Part shown: piece by piece, positions 16,801-24,500 of the stretch
How the letters are laid out: every line of letters starts with the position of its first letter
How positions within the stretch are numbered: the stretch's first letter is position 1
NCBI GenBank assembly: GCA_964578975.1
Contig: CAZOFA010000021.1
Coordinates: forward strand, 1-27,409
Source: CAYRUP01 sp964578975
GTDB taxonomy: Bacteria > Pseudomonadota > Gammaproteobacteria > DSM-16500
Reading direction: 5' to 3'
DNA: 27,409 nucleotides
Translations under genes and position numbers: made by a program
Notes under the pieces: generated by a model
What the model saw: only the letters and a program-made list of their open reading frames with translations
Databases searched by the model: none
What the model was told of the DNA's origin: nothing

Positions 16801-19800
16801 CGTTGGCGAATGATATCGACTTAGGTAGCAGTGTTCTGAACCCCGCAGATATTTGGGGAACCGATTTATCCGGTGGAAATGGATTTTTATCCCTAGGAAC
16901 TTTCTTAGGTGATAGTAGTCATTTTTCAGGGGTTTTGGATGGAGCGGGTCATATCATTGATGGACTTTATATTAAATACAATACGAGTACTTCGCCGGCC
17001 AATACTAATGCATCTTTATTTGGTTTGATGGATACCGGAAGTATCGTTAAAAATATAGGCCTCACTAATGTAGACATTCACGCAACGCTACAAAATAGCG
17101 GTGCTAGTCCATTCGTCTTCTGGTTGAATGGGACACTGCAAAATGCTTTTGCGACAGGAAGCATTGATGCTTCGGGATTCTCAGTCGGAGCGCCTCCTTC
17201 ATCTAACCAAACCATTGTCGGTGGACTCGTATCAGGTGTGTTGGGCGGGGATGTTATTAATTCGTATAGCACAGTAGATCTCACTGTGACGGGATCAGAT
17301 CTCGATATTGAGTACGAAGTGGGTGGATTGGCGGGTAGAGGAATATTGGGTGGTTCAGTTACCAAATCTTACAGCACAGGAAACATAACAGTGACAGGAA
17401 ACGCGGGCTCAGTTTACGATATCGGCGGATTTGTAGGAAAGAATGATGGCGCAGTGACCTACTCAAACAATTTTTGGAATACCGATTCAACCAATCTAGT
17501 CAATGCTGTGGATAATAGCGCTAATGGTGTTAATGGTAGCAATGTGAGCGGTGTCACCGGTCAGAACACATCACAACTGATGACTAAAACTACTTTTACA
17601 AATGCGGGTTGGGATTTTGCAAGTGATTGGGGAATCATCGATGGTAGAACCTATCCATTCTTACAAGCGATCTACACTGGAATTTCAGGTACCGCACCCA
17701 GTGGTAGCACAGTTGAAATTGTGCGTAACGGTACGCCTTTAGCAACACCCACCACAACTGAGGTCGGTGGATTTTTCTATAATGTGGCGAGATCAATTGC
17801 GATCCCCGCTGACAGTGCAATCCTCGCTTATCTTTCTGCCGGTGGCGTCAAGAGTAATCAAGTGACAGTACAAGGAACGCAAGGTAATAGCATAGATTTT
17901 CTGTTGTCAGCTGATAAGATTAGCGTTGGTGATACAACGACTTTGCAATCAATATCGAACTCTAAATTGAGTCTCGCAGTTGGTAATCTTTTCCTAAGCA
18001 ATAGTAATCTTTTATTTGGTGGTGCAGGAGCAGATTTACTATTAACAAATGCATCCAGTCTTACTTTTAATCCCACATCACAAACCAACTATACGATCGA
18101 TGGAACGATCAGTGAAGATTCGGGTGTGACAGCGAGCGCTGTGTTTAGTGGAGCAAGTCGTACAACGACGATCAGTAATAATGTTGGATTAACAACGACT
18201 GGCTCTCAATTATATTCCGGTGATTTGGTATTAGGCGGCGACACAACTTTACAAGCGTCGGGAATCACGATCGCGGGTGATATCGATGGCGCTTATAATT
18301 TAACGTTACCCAGTGCTACATCCGTTAACGGTAATATTGGATCCACCACACCGCTGGCGAGCCTTACCACGAATGCTTCATTTACGTTAGGTGGAGCGAA
18401 CGGTATGGTAATCAATACCACTGGAAATCAAGATTATAATTCTCCAATCGTTTTTGCTGTATCACGTGATTTATCTTCGACGAATGGCGATATTACTTTT
18501 GCAAGCACAATCAATGAATTTTCAATAGCACCGTTAGGATCAGACACCACGGTGACAGCATCTAATGGTACTATCACATTTGGTGGAGCGATTGGTGGCA
18601 TCATTCCACTCGATAGTTTAGCGGCAACGGCTAATTTAATTAATATCAATGCCGATATCACCACAGATGGAAATCAAACCTTTAATGCGCCAGTGACATT
18701 AGGAAACTCAACAACGTTAACGTCAAATGGTGGCGGCATTACATTTGCAAGCACATTAGATGGATTATTAAAATCAGCGATCATTTCTGCAGTTGTCGGC
18801 ACAGTCGAATTTGATGGCGCTGTGGGTAGTATCAATCCATTAGATGTCTTATCTATTTCAAGTAATACAATTAATATCAATGGGAATATGACCACCACCG
18901 GCAATCAAACTTACGGTGGCCTCGTTTTCCTCCAAACCGGTGCGCCAATATTTGATGCAGGAAGTGGCGATATTGAATTTGATAACAAGCTCGATGTGTC
19001 TGGAACGGGAACCGGATTTTCAGTGAATACCAGTGGTAATGCAATATTTGGCGGCAATATCGGTGATTCAAATACATTAGATTCATTTGATATCACAGCA
19101 AGTCAAATCAATCTCAACAATGACCTGTTCACCAAAACAGTTGGAAACCAACTCTATACGGGTCCAGTAGTGCTTGCCGGAATAATCGATACAGAAACTG
19201 AATTAACTTCATTTACGGGTGATATTACTCTTGTTAATACGTTAACAAATAATCCCTCGAAACATCTCAGGGTGACAGCGGCGGGTAACGTTATATTTGG
19301 CGATGCAGTAGGAAGCAATAGCAATCCCTTAGCTGAATTGCTCGTCACTGGTAATACGATTGAGATCAATGGAGATGTCACGACTTCGGGCAATCAAAGC
19401 TACACAGGCGACGTGAATATTAATACAAACACGGCGGGATTTGATGCGCTTGGCAGTGGAGATATCACATTTGATAACAAAGTGGATGCCACTGGCGCTG
19501 GAACAGCTCTTTCGGTGAATACCAACAGCGGTTCCGTCACATTCAATGATAATGTGGGTGATTCAGGCAACTTAGATACCTTACTTGTTTCAAGTTCTTT
19601 GACTAACATAAATGCCAATGTAACTGCAGCTCTGCTCGGTTTTGATTCTGACGTCACCGTGACAAACAATCCGACGTTGACAGCAGACGATTTTGCTATC
19701 ACTGGCAATATTCAAGGAAATAGTGCAACTAATCTGACACTGAATGTGTCTGATTCAGCTTTAATAGGTGGTTCGATCAACAGCACTGTCAATAATTTGA

Positions 19801-21332
19801 ATCTGAGTGGCGGTGGTGTCATTGATTTTCTCAACAGTTCATCGCTCAGTGGTTTTGCAGGAGGAGTGGTAGTTTCATCAGGTAGCACGCTCTCAATTAA
19901 TAATCTAACCTCAAGTAACGCGGCCCTAACGTTAAATGATGCAAGATTATTAAGTTCAGGCACTTCGCAATTTGGTGGCGCTATCACTCTGAATGCTTTT
20001 AGTACCATTGAAACAACTTCATCAGGCGATTCTTTAACACTCTCAGGCGCAATGAATGGATCAAGCGCGCTGACTTTAACAGGCCCAGGCGCCATTAATT
20101 TGACGAGCAATTTGGGTCTCGTCACCCCGTTAACCAGCTTAACGAGTGACGCAGGTAGTTTAACTTTCGGTGGTAGTAGCGTGAATACCGTTGGTAATCA
20201 ATCCTATGATTCATTTGTGACATTAGGTGCATCGACAGCATTCTCGAGCACAAGTGGTGATATCGCATTCCTCGATGGCATGGATGGAGCAAGTCATGAT
20301 CTGACGTTAACAGCCGCACAAATCTCATTAGGCGGTGCGTTATCTAATTTGAATAATGTGAATGCCGTCGGCACAAGCGGAAATAACAGCTTGTCATTAT
20401 CAACCAATGATGCACAACAATGGACGATCGACAACGCAGATCAAGGCAGTATCGCGAATATCAGTGGCGTAAATAGTTTCGGATTTTTGAACATTCAGAA
20501 TTTAACGGGTGGTAGCGGTGATGACAACTTTATATTTAACGGCGGAACCCTCAGTGGCTCGATCAGTGGTGGCAGTGGTTCGAATAATGAAATCACTGTC
20601 GCAACCGGTGATCCCAATTGGATTGTGAATGGTGCAAATGCAGGAAGTATCAGCAGTACATTAGGTGGATTCACTAATATTCAAAATTTAACTGGCGGTA
20701 CAGGCACTAGCACATTCAATTTGGTTGGCAGTGGTAGTATCAGTGGCACGATTGATGGTGGAAACACAACATCAGTTAACACCATTGATGTCAGTGGATA
20801 TACAAACCCAGTGACGATTACATTATCGCTCCCATTATCCGGTATCGATTTTGATTCTGGTACGATTAAAAATTCTTCTCAAGTCAATATCGCTTCATTT
20901 ACACAAATTCAACAAGCAAATGGCGCGGTAGGTGTAAACAATGTGTTAGTTGTACCGAATAAAACTAACATCACAATTACTTATACTAATCCACCGACTA
21001 ATACCTCTGGATTTATCAACGATCCATTCTTTTTCAATAATATGAATATTAGTTTTAATCCGAATCCACCAGCACCTGCGCCGACACCAGCACCAGCACC
21101 ACCACCACCGACAATTGATGTTGCTAAAATCATTACACCGTTTAACAACAATAATAACCCGGGCAGTGGCGGCACTGACGATGGTAGTGGTTCTGTAACG
21201 GTTGGTACCGGTGATCCAGAGGGAGTATGGCAAAATGTGGTGGAAACCAGCATTACTCAAATCTTAGATCATGAACAAGTCGTGGATGAAAAACAAACTC
21301 AACAACGCTCATTTGGCTGTTTCTCAGAATAG
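13839..21332 (+). CDS. Giant two-partner-secretion exoprotein 1 (FHA/HMW-type adhesin)
   Basis: This is a 2497-residue TpsA-type protein. Signal peptide 1-30 (cut after V-L-A) is followed by the haemagglutinin/secretion domain (~31-300), with Q-P-V-N-G-I-A-L-N-R-I (79-89) and N-Q-A-G-I-Y-F-G (112-119) in place of the classical NPNL and NPNGI. Then come the exoprotein core GGKVIVW (~365), two GLUG-repeat cassettes (~630-930 and ~965-1265), at least seven G-N/S-Q-x-Y/F stalk repeats (~1450-2125), RTX-like GGSGDDNF repeats (~2220-2320), a Pro/Ala linker (~2408-2423) and a conserved C-terminus ending QQRSFGCFSE. It should form a right-handed beta-helix exported through a TpsB pore; no TpsB gene is in the window. 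It contains only three Cys (767, 770, 2494). No toxin domain is visible, so adhesion or aggregation is the likely role. It has its own promoter; the repeat-rich region is AT-moderate with codon use like the neighbours. Confidence 0.9.
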   Translation: MKRGRTTTKFLVLRLSTAIATLLLNSGVLANPVLDNVAAGQVSVSPQSSNMTVTQTSDKAIINWQSFNIGANESTHFAQPVNGIALNRISPQMGASQIYGHLSATGRIILVNQAGIYFGPTAHVDVAGLIASTRDISDANFLAGKYTFDQGSSYNGSIINQGQIIAANHGLVALVGQNVRNDGTIQAHLGSIALASGNKFTVDLYGDQMVNFTVEGAAPAADVDHAVTNNGSLIADGGTIIMTARTARGIVDNVVNMNGIARAQSVSEKDGVIILDAGAGTASVAGKIDVAGKEKNTQGGTVKILARNIHLEKPAAIDASGDAGGGEILIGGNYQGRGPELNAYYTRIDNGVTINADAIDSGNGGKVIVWSDYATKFSGAISARGGAESGHGGFVETSGHYLDVKDAKVDLRAAHGKTGTWLLDPTDLTISTAATSGVGFSSGTYTGNANVTSSILNVTDLVSALGSADIVVQTTSGGSGSGAGDITVATPIVWSGDNSLTLTAYRNIVINERISNIGAGNLSIIADNTNTTVGTIAINAPISLPGGTLTLTAPDNASSITTGTFGSNEGSVNVKNFTLAQGQWTQTSSSNPDFNVTNDFQLANGTTFIRNMGTVSILGDSYNVIADVFGLQGINTQDLSGKYALSQDIDASSTVNWNSGAGFQPIGEFTGLIATSTPFAGVFDGQNHVIDSLTINRPTLGFAGLFAYSYEPTGANIIRNVGLTNVDIFSGGTGLNGLGAFAGEFLNGTISNVFVTGSVTQVPGAGCGQCGVGGIIGTMGETVPFTAFLVDSYNSATVTGTAPFSTGGLVGYNAGHISSSYNAGSVSGEEAGGIAGELDYQGSIADSYSIGSVTGSSIAGGLVGSAFNGTIDRSYASGAVSGGAPGGFIGALASTVVTDSYWDTDTTGQANAQSGGAVTGATGLTTAQSLVQNNYSGWDFNNTWFNVSYNSDTTHAYTRPMLRSEFSTTIRNGHQLQLIAMDGSQNFTLANDIDLGSSVLNPADIWGTDLSGGNGFLSLGTFLGDSSHFSGVLDGAGHIIDGLYIKYNTSTSPANTNASLFGLMDTGSIVKNIGLTNVDIHATLQNSGASPFVFWLNGTLQNAFATGSIDASGFSVGAPPSSNQTIVGGLVSGVLGGDVINSYSTVDLTVTGSDLDIEYEVGGLAGRGILGGSVTKSYSTGNITVTGNAGSVYDIGGFVGKNDGAVTYSNNFWNTDSTNLVNAVDNSANGVNGSNVSGVTGQNTSQLMTKTTFTNAGWDFASDWGIIDGRTYPFLQAIYTGISGTAPSGSTVEIVRNGTPLATPTTTEVGGFFYNVARSIAIPADSAILAYLSAGGVKSNQVTVQGTQGNSIDFLLSADKISVGDTTTLQSISNSKLSLAVGNLFLSNSNLLFGGAGADLLLTNASSLTFNPTSQTNYTIDGTISEDSGVTASAVFSGASRTTTISNNVGLTTTGSQLYSGDLVLGGDTTLQASGITIAGDIDGAYNLTLPSATSVNGNIGSTTPLASLTTNASFTLGGANGMVINTTGNQDYNSPIVFAVSRDLSSTNGDITFASTINEFSIAPLGSDTTVTASNGTITFGGAIGGIIPLDSLAATANLININADITTDGNQTFNAPVTLGNSTTLTSNGGGITFASTLDGLLKSAIISAVVGTVEFDGAVGSINPLDVLSISSNTININGNMTTTGNQTYGGLVFLQTGAPIFDAGSGDIEFDNKLDVSGTGTGFSVNTSGNAIFGGNIGDSNTLDSFDITASQINLNNDLFTKTVGNQLYTGPVVLAGIIDTETELTSFTGDITLVNTLTNNPSKHLRVTAAGNVIFGDAVGSNSNPLAELLVTGNTIEINGDVTTSGNQSYTGDVNINTNTAGFDALGSGDITFDNKVDATGAGTALSVNTNSGSVTFNDNVGDSGNLDTLLVSSSLTNINANVTAALLGFDSDVTVTNNPTLTADDFAITGNIQGNSATNLTLNVSDSALIGGSINSTVNNLNLSGGGVIDFLNSSSLSGFAGGVVVSSGSTLSINNLTSSNAALTLNDARLLSSGTSQFGGAITLNAFSTIETTSSGDSLTLSGAMNGSSALTLTGPGAINLTSNLGLVTPLTSLTSDAGSLTFGGSSVNTVGNQSYDSFVTLGASTAFSSTSGDIAFLDGMDGASHDLTLTAAQISLGGALSNLNNVNAVGTSGNNSLSLSTNDAQQWTIDNADQGSIANISGVNSFGFLNIQNLTGGSGDDNFIFNGGTLSGSISGGSGSNNEITVATGDPNWIVNGANAGSISSTLGGFTNIQNLTGGTGTSTFNLVGSGSISGTIDGGNTTSVNTIDVSGYTNPVTITLSLPLSGIDFDSGTIKNSSQVNIASFTQIQQANGAVGVNNVLVVPNKTNITITYTNPPTNTSGFINDPFFFNNMNISFNPNPPAPAPTPAPAPPPPTIDVAKIITPFNNNNNPGSGGTDDGSGSVTVGTGDPEGVWQNVVETSITQILDHEQVVDEKQTQQRSFGCFSE
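13977..14923 (+). repeat. 947-bp exact direct repeat, copy 1
   Basis: Compared line by line, this block is identical to 21650-22596 (offset 7,673 bp) with no difference found. It covers codons ~47-361, the secretion domain. The 138 coding bases upstream differ at about 14 positions, and similarity drops sharply at 14924. Confidence 0.93.
18187..20215 (+). repeat. Degenerate stalk repeats in exoprotein 1
   Basis: At least seven imperfect units each carry a core such as T-T-G-N-Q-T-Y/F followed by P-V-x-L, often preceded by I-N-x-D/N-I and followed by G-D-I-T-F and a G-x-x-G-x-x-x-P-L-x-S-L segment. Spacing is irregular, about 75-110 residues. They are absent from exoprotein 2 and explain most of the length difference. 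Confidence 0.6.
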
Positions 21333-21359
21333 AATCAATGGACTGCTAACCCATTGATT
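21333..21359 (+). terminator. Possible terminator after exoprotein gene 1
   Basis: AATCAATGG pairs with CCATTGATT (9 bp, 9-nt loop) starting at the base after the stop codon. Only a short T-poor tail follows, so efficiency is uncertain. The remaining gap to 21511 is AT-rich and carries the next promoter. Confidence 0.45.
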
Positions 21360-21446
21360 TATCTACTCCGATTTAATGTTTTAGCTAATTAAAATTAAAA
21401 TATTTTTGTTTTATTTTCAATCAGTTAACAGATTTTTGCCCCCTTT

Positions 21447-21475
21447 CTGGCAATCCTCAAAACCTCGACTAAACT
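21447..21475 (+). promoter_or_regulatory. Predicted promoter of exoprotein gene 2
   Basis: CTGGCA (21447-21452) and TAAACT (21470-21475) with a 17-bp spacer match the layout before exoprotein gene 1. GAGGA at 21503-21507 is the ribosome site, which is stronger than the one before gene 1. Confidence 0.5.
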
Positions 21476-21511
21476 TAATGTATAGATCGAATTTTACTAC
21501 TTGAGGATAAA

Positions 21512-24500
21512 ATGAAACCGGGCCGCGCAACAACTGAATTTCTATCTCTACGTCTATCGACTGCCATAGCGACGTTGCTATTGAACAGTGGTGTTTTAGC
21601 CAATCCTGTTCTCGATCATGTTGCAGCAGGTCAAGTCAGCGTTTCCCCACAATCCTCAAACATGACAGTCACGCAAACCAGCGACAAAGCCATCATTAAT
21701 TGGCAAAGTTTTAATATCGGCGCAAATGAATCAACGCATTTCGCGCAACCGGTAAATGGTATTGCATTAAATCGTATTAGTCCGCAAATGGGTGCATCAC
21801 AAATTTACGGTCATTTATCTGCGACCGGAAGAATTATTTTAGTCAACCAAGCCGGCATATATTTTGGACCGACCGCGCACGTCGATGTTGCTGGGTTGAT
21901 TGCATCAACGCGTGATATTTCTGACGCAAATTTTTTAGCGGGCAAATACACGTTTGATCAAGGATCATCTTACAACGGTTCTATTATCAATCAAGGTCAA
22001 ATCATTGCAGCGAATCATGGATTAGTTGCATTAGTCGGACAAAATGTTCGTAATGATGGAACCATTCAAGCTCATCTTGGCAGCATTGCGCTTGCATCGG
22101 GAAATAAATTTACGGTTGATTTGTATGGTGATCAGATGGTGAATTTCACCGTTGAGGGAGCAGCACCTGCAGCTGATGTCGATCATGCTGTCACTAATAA
22201 TGGTTCGTTGATTGCAGATGGTGGAACGATCATCATGACGGCGCGCACTGCGCGTGGAATTGTTGACAATGTAGTTAATATGAATGGTATCGCGCGCGCA
22301 CAATCTGTTTCAGAAAAAGATGGTGTCATTATTTTAGATGCGGGTGCAGGCACAGCAAGTGTTGCTGGAAAAATTGATGTCGCTGGAAAAGAAAAGAATA
22401 CACAGGGCGGCACCGTTAAAATACTTGCGAGGAACATTCATCTTGAAAAACCCGCTGCGATCGATGCAAGTGGCGATGCAGGTGGTGGTGAAATATTAAT
22501 TGGTGGGAATTATCAAGGTCGCGGTCCAGAGCTCAATGCATATTATACGCGTATAGATAATGGTGTGACGATTAATGCGGATGCAATTGATTCTGGTAAT
22601 GGCGGTAAAGTAATTGTTTGGGCGGATGGTGTGACGGATTTTGCGGGAAGTATTTCAGCTAGAGGTGGAATCAATGGTGGTAATGGTGGGATGGCGGAAG
22701 TATCAGGTCATCAATTATTAGAATTTCATGGTGCAGTGGATTTACGTGCACCGCTCGGAGCCAGAGGTAACTTACTCTTAGACCCAGAAAATTTAATTAT
22801 TCAAAATACGGGTCCTACGACCGCAACATTTAATTCTCCTGATACCTATACCGCGGGTGTCGACGATTCGATCTTGACTGTTGCTGATTTAGATACTCTT
22901 TTAAGTTCGACGAATGTAACCGTACAAACATTAAGTACACCAGGCGCGCAAGCGGGCAACATTACAGTGGCTGATCCTATTTCATGGAGCACTACAAATT
23001 CACTCACCTTATCTGCTTATGGAAATATCATATTAAATAGTTCTATCACAAGCTCAGCTGCTGCCAATGTAATTTTGCGAGCAGATAATACGGGAACTGG
23101 AAATGGAACGATTTCAGGTGCTGGTGTGATTACGACAGCTGCCGGCGGTACCGCAACGTTTTATTATAATCCGGTGAATTATGCATCACCGACTAATTTC
23201 AGTGCAAATGTAAGTGGCGCCACATTAACAGCTTATATGCTCGTAAATGATGTAACTGAGTTGCAAAACATGAATACAAATTTTAATGGTAATTATGCGT
23301 TAGGTAAAAATATTGATGCATCAATAACCAGTACTTGGAATTCAGGGGCGGGATATTTACCCGTCGGTACGAACGCTTCACCATTTACCGGCCAATTTGA
23401 CGGACAAAATTATGTAATCGATAGCTTATATATTAACAGACCTACCTTAAGTTATAACGGGCTTTTTGGTTATGCTGAAATTGGCGCATCTAAATACATT
23501 AAAAATGTAGGGTTAACTAATATTTTCATCAATGCTGGTGGAATAGCGACCCGTAGTCTCGGTGGTATATCGGGCTATTTCGGTGCCGGTACAATTGAAA
23601 ATACTTACGTACGTGGTGGATCAATTACCGAAACCAATGCCAGTCCGTGCGGCACCTGGTGCAGCGCAGGCGGGGTAGTGGGCTCCGTGGATAATGGAGG
23701 TATTATTAGAGATTCTTATAATACCGCATTTATAACAGGTTATTCAGAAACGGGTGGACTGGTTGGTGATATTTGGGTGGGCAACGTTTACAATTCCTAT
23801 AATACAGGTCGGGTGACTGCAGCATCCGGCGGTGCTGGTGGCATAACACGTGTTCTTAACAGTGGCACCATTAATGATTCTTATAATACAGGTGCAGTTC
23901 TAGGAGGCACCCAAACAGGCGGCTTGGTTTGGATCATACGCACTGGTAGCGTAATCAATGATTCCTGGAATGCGGGTTATGTTGTCAATAGCAATCATAA
24001 CGCTGGAGCGGTCGGACTTGTTCAAGGAGGCGGAACCACCAATCATGTTTATTGGGACACTCAAACATCAAATCAAACGAGTAGTCAGCTCACTGCAACC
24101 GGTCAAACCACTGCTCAGTTAAAAGCCGCTCTTCCTTCAGGTTTTTCATCGAGTACTTGGGGTATTGATCCAGGGACGTCATATCCTTATCTTTTAACTT
24201 TTAATTCAGGTACACCACGTGTTGTCTCAGGTTTTGTACCGGGCGGCAGTATCAATGCGACAGGTCTTGGTAATAATGTAGTAAATCTTGCAGCGAATGG
24301 TACAGCATTGTGGACAGTCACGACAGGAAACAATGGTTCTTATTATTTTCTTGAACCAAATGGCGTGATCGCTGATAACGCTGCATTAATTACTTATCTG
24401 ACGGGCAGTTCCTCCAATATTGTGACAACAGCACCGAGTTCAGGTGGTAGTCTCACAGGATTAAATTTTACTGCAAATACCGTTACGGTCGGTGACAGTC

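Noticed and set aside
18187..20215. CRISPR-like repeats
   Set aside because: The repeats are degenerate protein-coding units of irregular spacing inside one long open frame; there are no uniform spacers or cas genes.
20946..21332. C-terminal toxin (CdiA-type) and immunity gene
   Set aside because: Both exoproteins end in the same short module with no variable toxin domain, no VENN-type motif and no small immunity gene following.
14358..22437. Identical 90- and 84-residue antisense frames in both exoprotein genes
   Set aside because: They repeat only because the underlying 947-bp block is identical; their composition is that of an antisense shadow.
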